64,000 bases of DNA from positions 1 to 64,000 of the forward strand of contig JBJKRL010000047.1 in NCBI GenBank assembly GCA_046704745.1, in the 5' to 3' direction. Source of the stretch: CAWGGS01 sp046704745. GTDB taxonomy: Bacteria > Desulfobacterota > Desulfobulbia > Desulfobulbales > Desulfocapsaceae. The notes below the pieces were generated by a model. The model was not told where the DNA came from, searched no databases, and worked only from the letters and a program-made list of their open reading frames with translations. Below, piece after piece: positions 27,120-36,410 of this stretch (its first letter is position 1; the number at the start of each line of letters is the position of its first letter). The translations under genes were made by a program, and so were the position numbers.

Positions 27120-28655
27120 ATGCTTTCAAAGGTTACGAGTTGCACAGTGATCGGTGTGGATGGCGTCCCCATTGAAGTGGAGGTGGACATTGCCTTGGGC
27201 CTGCCGATGTTTTCCACGGTCGGTCTACCGGAAGGAGCTGTTCGTGAAAGCAAGGATCGGGTCAAAGCTGCGATAAAAAACAGCGGATACGATTTTCCCA
27301 ATAATAGAATTACTGTAAATCTAGCCCCTGCCGACGTTAAAAAGAGTGGATCCGGTTACGATCTTCCTATGGCCATAGGCATCCTGGCTGCATCAGGACT
27401 CATCAAAGATGCTCGACAGACAGAGTATTGCCTGGTGGGTGAATTGTCACTCGATGGTGGTGTTCGTCCGGTCAGCGGCATATTGCCGATGACACTTGCC
27501 GCCAGGAATAATGGTATGAAGGCAATTATCGTACCAGAAGCGAATAAAGTGGAGGCCGCAATAGTTGATGGCATCGACGTTATTCCTGTCGGTTTCCTTC
27601 ATCAGGCGGTAGAATTTATTGCCGGTATCAAAGAAAAAGCGCCATTCACCATGGACAGCGCAGCTTCGTTATCCGAATCCAGAACGTTCGATGTGGATTT
27701 TGAGGATGTGAAGGGACAGGAGCACGTCAAGCGGGCATTGGAGATCGCTGCATCAGGAGGTCATAATATCCTCATGAAAGGACCTCCAGGCTCAGGAAAG
27801 ACAATGCTTGCCCGAAGACTTGCTACCATCCTGCCGGAATTAAGCTTTGAAGAGGCCCTTGAAACAACGAAATTATACAGTATTGTCGGCTTGCTGCCGG
27901 CAGACCGGGCTCTTATGGCCATTCGGCCTTTTCGTGCTCCCCACCATACCATATCCGATGCCGGTCTCATAGGAGGCGGAACAAATCCAAAGCCGGGAGA
28001 GGTGAGCCTTGCCCATAACGGTGTCCTTTTTCTAGATGAGCTTCCAGAGTTCAAACGCCATGTACTCGAAGTGCTAAGGCAACCGTTGGAAGATGGAACA
28101 GTAACAATCTCGCGGGCTAATACAGCTGTGTGTTTCCCTGCCCGTTTTGTTCTTGCTGTGGCCCTTAACCCATGTCCATGTGGTTTCTTTGGCGATAAAC
28201 GGAATCAATGTACCTGCAATCCATCACAAATAAAACAGTACGAGAGCAGAGTGTCCGGCCCGTTGCTTGATCGCATAGATTTGCATCTTAACGTTCCTGC
28301 CCTGCCGTTTCAGGAAATGAGCAATAGGGAAAAAGGAGAGTCATCTCAATCAATCAGGCACCGTGTTGTTGCCGCACGAGAAATTCAAAAGGACCGATTT
28401 GCGAGAAAAAAACATATCTTTTGTAATAGTCAGATGGGGCCGAAAGAGATTGAGAAACACTGTGCACTTGACGAGTCTTCAACAAAATTGCTGGAAAAAA
28501 GTTTCCAACGACTGAAGCTGTCGGCACGAGCCTATCATCGAATTTTAAAAATTGCCAGAACCATAGCCGACATGGACCACCAGGCATCGATCTCATCTGC
28601 TCATATTGCGGAAGCAATTCAATACAGAAGAATAGGAATATCGGCTCATGGCTGA
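27120..28655 (+). CDS. comM: ComM/YifB family AAA+ ATPase
   Basis: 511-residue magnesium-chelatase-related ATPase. An N-terminal Lon-protease-like domain (about 1-165, SCTVIGVDGVPIEVEVDIAL) is followed by an AAA+ domain with Walker A GPPGSGKTM (about 220), Walker B LFLDELPEF, the HHTISDAGLIGGG insert, and the Cys-rich NPCPCGFFGDKRNQCTC; the C-terminal Mg-chelatase helical domain ends the protein. ComM acts as a branch-migration helicase in natural transformation; many non-competent bacteria also carry it. Confidence 0.93.
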   Translation: MLSKVTSCTVIGVDGVPIEVEVDIALGLPMFSTVGLPEGAVRESKDRVKAAIKNSGYDFPNNRITVNLAPADVKKSGSGYDLPMAIGILAASGLIKDARQTEYCLVGELSLDGGVRPVSGILPMTLAARNNGMKAIIVPEANKVEAAIVDGIDVIPVGFLHQAVEFIAGIKEKAPFTMDSAASLSESRTFDVDFEDVKGQEHVKRALEIAASGGHNILMKGPPGSGKTMLARRLATILPELSFEEALETTKLYSIVGLLPADRALMAIRPFRAPHHTISDAGLIGGGTNPKPGEVSLAHNGVLFLDELPEFKRHVLEVLRQPLEDGTVTISRANTAVCFPARFVLAVALNPCPCGFFGDKRNQCTCNPSQIKQYESRVSGPLLDRIDLHLNVPALPFQEMSNREKGESSQSIRHRVVAAREIQKDRFARKKHIFCNSQMGPKEIEKHCALDESSTKLLEKSFQRLKLSARAYHRILKIARTIADMDHQASISSAHIAEAIQYRRIGISAHG

Positions 28656-28684
28656 TAATCCATTCAGATAATTCGGAGAAATGT

Positions 28685-30400
28685 ATGAAAAAGATTTTTG
28701 TAGGGATTCTCCTTATAGCTATTGTTGTGGTTTCTTTATTTTTCGTAATCGAAAAAAAGAGAAATGTTGAGATTTCTCCTGAATCTTTTCTTCCTGAGAA
28801 CGTGCTCGTTTATTGTCGTCAAAAAGATCTGGCAAGACTCATTGGCGATTTCCAAAAATCACACATGGGGAGAGCTCTATCAGGAATTAATATCATTCAA
28901 ACGGCCAAAGACCTTGATTTTCAAGAAAAAGATATAAATCTTCTGGACAAGATCTTGGCCGGCGGGAGTTCATTTATTGAGAGCCCACTTTTCAGTGAGC
29001 TTTTCGGTAATGATTTTGTATTTGCACTCTTACCCGAGGATTATGCAGCCACTGGTGATCCAAAGGAGAATATTCAAAAAGGCCTGGTATTGATATCAAG
29101 ACCGCAACATGGTGCTCAGCTTATAAACCTTATAGCATCCGGATTCGACACCATGTTGAACCAGACGACCGAAACGTATAAATCGTTCACGATCAAAAAA
29201 GTCAAGCAGGAAGGAAATGTTACCGTTTCGATTACAACCGTCAGGGATTTAATTCTGATAAGTTTGAATACTCGAGTCATCGAGCACTGTCTTGACCGGT
29301 ACCTTGGGAACAAACCTTCGCTTAAAGATAATCTCAAATTTCAAAAGACTCGTAATTTATTCAAAGAACCAGCATTTTTCGGATATTTTGATCTGGATGT
29401 GTTAAGGGCAACTATTGAAAAATATTTAATTAAAACAAATAATAAGCGTAAAAATATTCTTGAGGCAGAAATTAAAAAATGGCGGGGCATGCAAGCTGCC
29501 GGCTACGGAATCTGGCAGGAACAAGACAGGATAAAGGATAAAGGGGTCGTTATTATAGACGACGGTAAGTTTGATCCGACGGTGAAGGAGCTATATAAAA
29601 CAGTCTCTGAAAGAAATTCGACCATGGCAATCGTTCCAGACCAGGTGTTCGGCTACTACTGGACAAACACGATGGATTTGCCGGCGTATTGGAAAATGTA
29701 CTTATCCGGAGCCAATGTCGATCAAAAAAAGGTCGGCCAAATGCAAGAGGCCGTTCAGAAACAGTTTGGGATGTCTGTCGAAGACGTTCTGAATATGTTG
29801 GACAAACAATGTGGTTTTATGATTCAACAAAGTGATGGCAATAAGATTCTTCCACTGCCTGATTTTTCCTTTTTTGTGCAAATTAGAAACAAAAAAAATT
29901 TTAATCATTTCTATAGTAAATTTTTAGAAGACAGTGCTTTGAGTATCAAAAAGATAACCTATAAAGGTGTGGGAATAACGTCTATTGCAGGTGTGCCCCA
30001 AGGTGGTTTTGTGAGATTGTATATCATAAAAAATGACTATCTTGTTGCAGCAACCAGCATGTCAATGATGAAAAAAATTATCGATGTAATGCAGGGAGGC
30101 GCTGGATTAAAAGATAGTTCCGGATTTAAAAAGATGAATATGGGACTAACGGATAAAAACAACTCTGTTGTCTATATTCGAGTCGGAGATCTCATAAAAA
30201 CGATCAAGGAGCTGGCAACCTGGGGGAGGGCGTTGCTTGCTTTCAAGGATCAGGAGGATTCAAGAAAAATAGGAGTTGTAATTGATCAAATACTCAACCC
30301 ACTATTTAACGGTCTTTCAATGTGTTCCGACTTTGGCCTGCGCAGCCGGTTTTCTCCTGATATGATAACAATTGAATCAACGACATTGATCAGGGAATAA
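28685..30400 (+). CDS. Membrane-anchored protein of unknown function
   Basis: 571 residues with one N-terminal membrane helix (about 4-21) followed by a large, presumably periplasmic, region. Short repeats of mixed alpha/beta character (LPENVLVYCR, VFALLPEDY, FFGYFDLDVLR, GVPQGGFVRLYIIKNDYLVAAT) resemble DUF3352-type proteins, but I cannot assign a family firmly. GGAG precedes the ATG. It ends TAATG with the next gene, so the two are coupled. Confidence 0.75.
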   Translation: MKKIFVGILLIAIVVVSLFFVIEKKRNVEISPESFLPENVLVYCRQKDLARLIGDFQKSHMGRALSGINIIQTAKDLDFQEKDINLLDKILAGGSSFIESPLFSELFGNDFVFALLPEDYAATGDPKENIQKGLVLISRPQHGAQLINLIASGFDTMLNQTTETYKSFTIKKVKQEGNVTVSITTVRDLILISLNTRVIEHCLDRYLGNKPSLKDNLKFQKTRNLFKEPAFFGYFDLDVLRATIEKYLIKTNNKRKNILEAEIKKWRGMQAAGYGIWQEQDRIKDKGVVIIDDGKFDPTVKELYKTVSERNSTMAIVPDQVFGYYWTNTMDLPAYWKMYLSGANVDQKKVGQMQEAVQKQFGMSVEDVLNMLDKQCGFMIQQSDGNKILPLPDFSFFVQIRNKKNFNHFYSKFLEDSALSIKKITYKGVGITSIAGVPQGGFVRLYIIKNDYLVAATSMSMMKKIIDVMQGGAGLKDSSGFKKMNMGLTDKNNSVVYIRVGDLIKTIKELATWGRALLAFKDQEDSRKIGVVIDQILNPLFNGLSMCSDFGLRSRFSPDMITIESTTLIRE

Positions 30401-30762
30401 TGGAAAATTTAATTGCCGATCTTAAAAAAGCCATCACCTTCAAGGATAGTACAGATGTCGGTGATATTGTCCTTATTGCTGCAAATGATCCTCCCATGCT
30501 GATATATTCCTATGTTACATCAATTGAAAAAGACGCCGGCAGAAAAGACGAATGGTGGCATGTAACCATGTCCATGTTGACCGTGCCGCCGCAGAAGGTA
30601 ACCTGGACTTTGCGTACCCCCCAGATGACAGGAATGGAGTCCTTCACCATGGGTGGAGAAGCACGATTCATGAAAGCTGTCGATTTTTCTATCACCGAAC
30701 CCTCAAAAAAAATAATCGAGAAAGGAACGGGAAAGGGTGGCGGTTTAAAAAGGGTCAAGTAA
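30400..30762 (+). CDS. Small conserved-looking protein, unknown
   Basis: 120 residues, soluble, with two Trp-containing strands (EWWHVTMSMLTVPPQKVTWTL) and a Lys/Gly-rich tail. The ATG overlaps the stop of the upstream membrane protein (TAATG) and thiL starts nine bases after its stop, so it is surely expressed with them. No family recognised; the tail could bind nucleic acid, which is a guess. Confidence 0.75.
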   Translation: MENLIADLKKAITFKDSTDVGDIVLIAANDPPMLIYSYVTSIEKDAGRKDEWWHVTMSMLTVPPQKVTWTLRTPQMTGMESFTMGGEARFMKAVDFSITEPSKKIIEKGTGKGGGLKRVK

Positions 30763-30771
30763 AGAATCTCC

Positions 30772-31767
30772 ATGCAGCTCTCGGAAAGAAACCTTATACA
30801 ATACATACGGGAAAAGGCAGGTTCGTCCTGTCATGGTCTTGTCAAAGGAATAGGAGACGATTGTTCGGTATTCGGCAAAACGGAAAGCACTTCCTGGTTG
30901 GTTTCCACCGACATGCTGGTAGATGGGGTGCATTTTACGAAAGAGCGACATCCGGCGAAATTGTTGGGAAGAAAATCAATAGCAGTGAACCTGAGCGATA
31001 TCGCAGCAATGGGTGGTATCCCACGTTATGCCTTGGTATCTATGAGTCTACCGGAAGGACTATCTTCTGAATGGCTCTACGAATGGATCGACGGCGTAAT
31101 TGAGATTCTCAGCGAATACGATTGCTGTTTGATAGGTGGAGATACCGTCAAAGGTAAGGAAATTAACATCTCAGTTACAGTCCTTGGTGAACAACACCCT
31201 TCGGGGTGTCTTTATAGGGATGGCGCAGGAGTTGATGATATCGTTTATGTCTCCACTCCGTTGGGATATTCAACCATCGGACTGGAAATTCTAAAAAAAT
31301 TTGATTTGAAATCCATTCACAAAAAATGGGATCCGTTTATTCAGGCCCATCTTGATCCTCCACCGCAGATTCAGCTTGGACAGATTATCTGTAAAAGCGG
31401 TTGTGCAACTGCTATGCAGGATATTTCAGACGGTTTGGCCACGGACCTAGGCCATATCTGCAAAGAAAGCGGGGTTGGCGCGGTTCTGTATGAAAGCCTT
31501 TTCCCCAAAGACCTGGTTTTTGATGAGGCCTGTCTGGCTTTTGGCTTGCAGAAATTTGATTGTTTATTGAGCGGCGGAGAGGATTACCAACTGGTTTTTA
31601 CGGTAAAAAGCGGTTGTGAAAAAAAACTCGAAGAACATGTTTTACAAGCTGGAGATTTTTCAATCGTTCCTATCGGAAAAATTGTAAAAGACCGGGGAGT
31701 TTTTCTAGTTGGAGAAGACGGCACGAATCACGAGGTTACCTTTCATGGATATGAACATTTGATTTAA
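30772..31767 (+). CDS. thiL: Thiamine-monophosphate kinase ThiL
   Basis: 331-residue PurM/ThiL-superfamily kinase that makes thiamine diphosphate. Motifs: GIGDDCSVF (Mg-ATP Asp pair), STDMLVDGVHF, AVNLSDIAAMGGIPRYALVSMSLP, LIGGDTVKG, DISDGLATDLGHIC and LLSGGEDYQLVF. Full length and intact. Confidence 0.95.
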   Translation: MQLSERNLIQYIREKAGSSCHGLVKGIGDDCSVFGKTESTSWLVSTDMLVDGVHFTKERHPAKLLGRKSIAVNLSDIAAMGGIPRYALVSMSLPEGLSSEWLYEWIDGVIEILSEYDCCLIGGDTVKGKEINISVTVLGEQHPSGCLYRDGAGVDDIVYVSTPLGYSTIGLEILKKFDLKSIHKKWDPFIQAHLDPPPQIQLGQIICKSGCATAMQDISDGLATDLGHICKESGVGAVLYESLFPKDLVFDEACLAFGLQKFDCLLSGGEDYQLVFTVKSGCEKKLEEHVLQAGDFSIVPIGKIVKDRGVFLVGEDGTNHEVTFHGYEHLI

Positions 31768-31788
31768 TCTTGTTGAAATTCATAATAA

Positions 31789-32298
31789 TCAATCTTTTAT
31801 GGAATAATCGAGGGTGATTAAATATCGTTCAGTTTTAAGTTGTCTGTAGGTGATATTGGGCGATGTATCAAGCATCCGTTTCGATGCCTTAACAGCGTCA
31901 GTGTCCTTGTATTTATCAGAAAGATATATAATCTCCTTGATCCCTGCTTGGATGATAACTTTTGTGCATTCATTGCACGGGAATAACCCTACATAAATTC
32001 TGCAGTTTCTCAGATCGTAGGAAATCGAATTCAGGACAGCATTGAGCTCGGCGTGACAGACGTAAGGGTATTTCGTATCAAGATAAACTCCTTCCCGAGC
32101 CCAAGGCAATTCATCGTCGGAACATCCCCACGGGAATCCGTTGTATCCAACACCAACGATCTTGTTTTGATCGTTGGCTACACAGGCACCAACCTGGGTA
32201 TTCGGGTCTTTGCTTCGATGTGCCGAAAGCAGGGCCACAGCCATGAAATATTCATCCCAGGTAAGATAATCAGTACGCTTTTTTGTTTTTTGTGTCAT
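31789..32298 (-). CDS. dCMP/cytidine deaminase family protein
   Basis: About 169 residues. Zinc-deaminase motifs: HAELNAVLNS (His zinc ligand and catalytic Glu) preceded by Cys in VCHAE, and PCNEC providing the two Cys ligands. LTWDEYFMAVALLSAHRSKDP and GVGYNGFPWG match dCMP deaminases, which make dUMP for thymidylate. The ATG at 32298 gives the usual N-terminus; a start at 32337 is possible and neither has a clear ribosome site. Confidence 0.9.
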   Translation of the reverse strand: MTQKTKKRTDYLTWDEYFMAVALLSAHRSKDPNTQVGACVANDQNKIVGVGYNGFPWGCSDDELPWAREGVYLDTKYPYVCHAELNAVLNSISYDLRNCRIYVGLFPCNECTKVIIQAGIKEIIYLSDKYKDTDAVKASKRMLDTSPNITYRQLKTERYLITLDYSIKD

Positions 32299-32373
32299 AA
32301 TTTGTCGTAAATTTAGAAAATATCGAAATTCGACCATTGGGACAGATCTTCACAAGATTAGCGAGTCAGGAGA

Positions 32374-33213
32374 TCATGATTTGGATTCCCTGCCTTTTCT
32401 TTGTCTTCGAATATTGCGCCAGGATGACTCTCCGGTTATTGCATCTATAAATTGGCGTATTGTTAAGAAATATTGAATTCCACCATAACTGATTAATGTG
32501 TTATGATCAGCGCCTGGTATTAAAAAAAATTGTTTGTTTCTCGCTCCACTATGGGCTTGAAGCTTTTCCGCCTCGGAAGGTGGAATCAATTGGTCTCGAG
32601 CTCCATGCAAAAAAAGTGTAGGAAGAGTAACTGTGGAAATCTTTTGCTTGTTCCCAAAGCACTCCTCCTCCAGTATCTCCGTTTTAGACGTATCAATTCC
32701 AAGTGTCCGTAAAAGGGGCAAACTGTCTGCAAAGCTGCTTTCAAGGATCAAGCCCTTCAGGGAATCTCCAAAACGTAAGGCAACTTCAATGGCGGGAGCA
32801 GAGCCAAGGGAGCGCCCCATAACAAAAAGCGGACCAGATGCGCCCAAATGTTGTAAGTGTCTTTTCACCTCATCAAAAGCTACAACAGCATCTTTGAACA
32901 GAGAGGTCACCGTGGGAAATCCTGAACTCCATCCATATCCCCGGTAACTCATTACCAGGAGATTACAACCGACATTCATATATTCAAGAGCTATGTCATC
33001 ATGGTCGCAGACAATTTCTCCATTACCATGAAAATAGAGAATCGAGGGGGAAGAAAGAGCGCTGATATAGAGGCGACAGCCAAGAAATACCTCGTGGTCA
33101 ACAGAAATATTGAGATCAATCGCTCCTTCCGGAAGAAGCGTTTTGGGCGCCTTACGGGGATGGAACAGAAACGAAAGGATTTCAGGTCGGTTAAGTTTTG
33201 TGTATTCCTGCAT
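32374..33213 (-). CDS. Alpha/beta hydrolase
   Basis: 279-residue serine hydrolase of the BEM46/ABHD type. The oxyanion segment is YFHGNGE, nucleophile elbow GRSLGSAP (Ser), acid in HGARDQLIPP, and His in PGADHNTL, so the triad is complete. No signal peptide, so probably cytoplasmic. C-terminal RNIRRQRKGRE is basic. Substrate unknown. Confidence 0.85.
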   Translation of the reverse strand: MQEYTKLNRPEILSFLFHPRKAPKTLLPEGAIDLNISVDHEVFLGCRLYISALSSPSILYFHGNGEIVCDHDDIALEYMNVGCNLLVMSYRGYGWSSGFPTVTSLFKDAVVAFDEVKRHLQHLGASGPLFVMGRSLGSAPAIEVALRFGDSLKGLILESSFADSLPLLRTLGIDTSKTEILEEECFGNKQKISTVTLPTLFLHGARDQLIPPSEAEKLQAHSGARNKQFFLIPGADHNTLISYGGIQYFLTIRQFIDAITGESSWRNIRRQRKGRESKS

Positions 33214-33435
33214 GTTGTTTTCCTTTTTAATATTGCTGAAGGACTATACGAAGTTTCTTTGAAAATTACCAGATGTGAAAAAATCATAAAATGTGAGGAC
33301 CCTGAATAGTTCAAGGGTCGATGCGGTCCGCTGGCCAAGAAGACGTGAGGTTCACACTATAGTATGTGGACTTCGCAAGAGACGCGGGATAGCGGGCCGG
33401 CTCGGCTTTCCCGAGGGGTGCTTATCTGTTTTAAG
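33214..33435. other. Non-coding stretch with a local GC-rich patch
   Basis: Upstream of the hydrolase. Bases 33300-33420 are unusually GC-rich (GCGGGCCGGCTCGG core near 33392) beside AT-rich DNA. A plus-strand frame runs through it into relict copy 5, but with no start signal or family match; it could be more of the same decayed element. Confidence 0.4.
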
Positions 33436-33543
33436 GGGCTCTTGTGAACACTTTGAAATTTGCAGGCACAATTATTTCTTCGAAATGTCTTGTCCCTTTC
33501 GAAAGCTAAAGACTTAACCAGTGTTCGCAAGAAGTTCGGGATA
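33436..33543 (+). repeat. Relict repeat family, copy 5
   Basis: About 108 bases parallel to copy 4: TTGTGAACACTTTGAAATTT, GGCACAATTATTTCTTCG, AAATGTCTTGTCC and an end GCAAGAAGTTCGGGATA. The plus frame reads S-C-E-H-F-E-I-C, matching the G-E-H-C-E-I-F fragment of copy 3. The outer end is more diverged than in copies 1 and 3. Confidence 0.6.
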
Positions 33544-33724
33544 AGAGAACGAGTCGTTATCATTAAATCTTTTCAATAAAAAGTGAAATTAAAATTTGCA
33601 TTGAATATAAAAAACACAGATACTACAAGGAGAAAGAACGATAAAAACAGTAATATGGGAACTAATAGAATAAATGTAACAGCCAAAAATTTGTTGTTCA
33701 TTTTAATAAACTTTCAATCCAAAA

Positions 33725-34858
33725 ATGACGGAAAAAATTCTATTCGTTGATGACGAACTCAATGTGCTGGAATCCATAGCACGTCAGCTGAGGAAAAGGT
33801 TTGCACTGCGAACGGCCGACAGCGGACAAGAGGCATTGAAGATTTTACAGGAAGAGGGACCATTTTCGGTAATTGTAGCAGATATGAGGATGCCGGGAAT
33901 GGATGGGGTGCAATTGTTATCCAATGTAAAAGATCTTTATCCAGATACGGTTCGGATGATGCTTACAGGTAATGCTGATCAGGAAACAGCTATCGAAGCT
34001 GTGAACAAGGGGCATATCTTTAAGTTTCTGAACAAGCCCTGTCCTACCAGTATTCTTGTACCTTCACTTGCTCTTGCTCAAAGACAATATCGTTTAATAA
34101 CGGCTGAAAGAGAGTTGCTTGATAAAACATTGAAGGGAAGCGTCAAGGTTTTATCGGAACTGTTGAGTTTATCGAACCCGACAGCTTTTAGTTGCGGCTA
34201 TCGGATTAAAAACCTTGTGGTTGAGCTTGCTCAACGAATGAATATGACTCAGATCTGGAAATTCGAAGTTGCCGCTTTAATGTCTCAAATAGGCTGCATC
34301 ACTCTTCCTACCGATATTTTAAACAAAAAACATGCCAATATCGAACTGACAGAAGAAGAAACCGAAATGTACAACAGTCACCCGACGGTTGGGGCCAGTT
34401 TGCTTGCTGATATTCCAAGACTTGAGTCGGTTGTTGGTATGATTTCTGAACAATTACGCCGATATGATGATTTTTCGGAGGAAACCTGCAAAGAAGAAGA
34501 GATTGCGCTGGGAGCACAGATATTACGTGTCGCTCTTGATTATGATCTTATGCAATTTTATGGAAAGGGGCATAAGGAAGCGGTAGATGAAATGTTTGCT
34601 CAAAAAGGGGTATATAACCCGGATATCTTAACACAGTTGAAGGATGTCAAATTGGAGGAAGGTGCCAGAGTGGCAAGCCTAAAGGTTCAGGATATCTCCA
34701 TAGGGATGATTGCCGAAGAAGATATCCTCGCTAAAAACGGTATACTTCTCACGCCAAAAGGGCAGGAAATTACCTGGCCGGTATTGCGTGGATTGGTTAA
34801 TTTCTCTAAACAGGTGGGTGTTAGAGAACCAATAAGAGTCCGAATTGAACAGACCTAA
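33725..34858 (+). CDS. Response regulator with degenerate HD-GYP-like domain (first)
   Basis: 377 residues: an intact receiver domain (about 4-120; LFVDDEL, phosphoacceptor Asp in VADMRMPGMDG, Thr in MLTGNAD, Lys in LNKPC) and a C-terminal domain whose spacing matches HD-GYP phosphodiesterases. The catalytic HD is lost: HDIGK is replaced by SQIGC, the first His by Phe-Ser-Cys, and the GYP loop is absent, while the His in SHPTVGASLL remains. It should not hydrolyse cyclic-di-GMP and may be a binding or output scaffold. Its stop codon begins relict copy 6. Confidence 0.88.
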   Translation: MTEKILFVDDELNVLESIARQLRKRFALRTADSGQEALKILQEEGPFSVIVADMRMPGMDGVQLLSNVKDLYPDTVRMMLTGNADQETAIEAVNKGHIFKFLNKPCPTSILVPSLALAQRQYRLITAERELLDKTLKGSVKVLSELLSLSNPTAFSCGYRIKNLVVELAQRMNMTQIWKFEVAALMSQIGCITLPTDILNKKHANIELTEEETEMYNSHPTVGASLLADIPRLESVVGMISEQLRRYDDFSEETCKEEEIALGAQILRVALDYDLMQFYGKGHKEAVDEMFAQKGVYNPDILTQLKDVKLEEGARVASLKVQDISIGMIAEEDILAKNGILLTPKGQEITWPVLRGLVNFSKQVGVREPIRVRIEQT

Positions 34859-35138
34859 ACCGAATATCTCATGGACACTGTGTTAATTTTTTATGCTTCA
34901 GGAAGTATGAGATGTTTCGAAGAAAAACTTGTGCCTATTAAAATTGCACGGTTTTCAATAATGATGCCTTGAAACAGATAAGAACATTTTGGGTATGAAC
35001 TTCGGCTTCAATGCCCATAAGGTATCAGTTCAGGCAGCACCATCTTCTTCACATTTGGCAATGAAAAGAGCCAACTCTAGTTCATTACCAAACCTTGAAC
35101 CTGGCTCGGCCTGAATTGATGAGAAATCCGGGCTAATC
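34857..35138 (-). repeat. Relict repeat family, copy 6 (full length)
   Basis: About 280 bases with ends AAACCGAATATCTCATGGAC and TGATGAGAAATCCGGGCTA. The TTAATTTTTTATGCTTCAG inside matches copy 3 nearly base for base, and AAGAAGATGG(T/C)GC(T/C)GCCTGAACTGA is shared with copy 1 on the opposite strand. The minus frame reads P-G-S-R-F-G-N-E and F-I-A-K-C-E-E-D before a stop. Its left end provides the stop of the upstream regulator. Confidence 0.75.
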
Positions 35139-35201
35139 GGAGTAGGTATGCATCTTTAAAAGAAAAAGGAACCTGGTCATCAATACCAGCTGGAGAAACA
35201 G

Positions 35202-36410
35202 ATGGATAGAAGAAGGCTCTTGTTCGTTGACGATGAACCAAACATATTGGATGGACTTCGAAGGATGCTCCGTTCAATGCGCAAGGAATTCGAACTCTGT
35301 TTTGCCGAAAGTGCAAAACAGGCATTGGAGTTGATGAGTGAGACTGCATTCGATGTGGTCGTGTCGGATATGCGGATGCCGGGAATGGATGGTGCTGATT
35401 TATTGGCTGAGATCCAAAAAAAATATCCCCATTCCATACGAATAATGCTGACAGGGCAGGCTGATGATGAATCGACCTTGCGAACTATTGGTGTTGTCCA
35501 TCAGTTTCTTGCCAAACCATGTGATCCGGAAAAACTCAAAGGAATACTTATTCGTGCAAGTGCCTTGCACAGGCTCATGATCGACGGAAAGCTCAAAGAT
35601 ATAATTTCCAGTATCGATACCCTGCCCAGTCTTCCAACCGTCTATGCCAAACTCCAGAAGAAAATACGTGACCCCGAAGCATCTCTTGATGATATCGGCG
35701 ATATTATCAGCCAGGATATCGCCATGACCGCCAAGGTCCTTCAGCTAGTAAATTCGGCATTTTTCGGACTATATCAAAAGGTTGAAAGTCCGGCACGAGC
35801 CGTGACACTGCTTGGTCTTGATACCATTAAAGCCCTTGTCCTCGGAAGCCAGATTTTCTCTGAGATAAAGATATCAAGCGACGATTTTTCAGCGGAATTA
35901 TTATGGATGCACAGCATGATGGTTGGGACGTTAGCCAAAAAGATCGCGGATTTTGAAGGTGTTTCAAAGGAGATTGTCAGTAACTGTTTTATAGCTGGTG
36001 CTCTTCATGACATAGGAAAACTCATCTTGGTCTCCAAGATGCCGCAACATTATAATGATGTCGTTTCGTTGGCAAAAAAGGAAAATATTACCCTACGCCA
36101 AGCAGAGCGCACAATATTTAAAGCGACCCATTGCGATATGGGCGCTTATCTGACAGGTCTTTGGGGATTCTCAAGTGATATTGTCGAGGCCATAGGTTTT
36201 CATCATCAATTGGGAGAGTATCCGGCTGAAACCTTCACCCCTGCGCTGGCCGTTCATATAGCCAACATAATGTATTATAAATTTCATGAGGATCAAACGA
36301 TCGGGGCAGTACCGGAATTTGATGAAAAATATCTAGAAAAAATAGGACTTGGTGAAAATTTGAAAAGTTGGCATGATCTTTGTTTTTCTTATATGGAGAA
36401 TCCCGCATAA
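35202..36410 (+). CDS. Response regulator with HDOD domain
   Basis: 402 residues: receiver domain (about 4-120; LFVDDEPN, SDMRMPGMDG, AKPCD) plus an HDOD domain (about 135-335) with LPSLPTVYAKL, ISQDIAMTAKVLQLVNSAFFG, LGLDTIKALVLGSQIF and an HD-like ALHDIGKLILV. HDOD proteins are non-enzymatic signalling modules. GGAGA five bases before the ATG. It shares a TAATG junction with the third regulator, so the two are coupled. Confidence 0.92.
   Translation: MDRRRLLFVDDEPNILDGLRRMLRSMRKEFELCFAESAKQALELMSETAFDVVVSDMRMPGMDGADLLAEIQKKYPHSIRIMLTGQADDESTLRTIGVVHQFLAKPCDPEKLKGILIRASALHRLMIDGKLKDIISSIDTLPSLPTVYAKLQKKIRDPEASLDDIGDIISQDIAMTAKVLQLVNSAFFGLYQKVESPARAVTLLGLDTIKALVLGSQIFSEIKISSDDFSAELLWMHSMMVGTLAKKIADFEGVSKEIVSNCFIAGALHDIGKLILVSKMPQHYNDVVSLAKKENITLRQAERTIFKATHCDMGAYLTGLWGFSSDIVEAIGFHHQLGEYPAETFTPALAVHIANIMYYKFHEDQTIGAVPEFDEKYLEKIGLGENLKSWHDLCFSYMENPA

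Noticed and set aside
33293..33517. 74-residue plus-strand ORF
   Set aside because: It runs into relict copy 5 and lacks a ribosome site or family motif.
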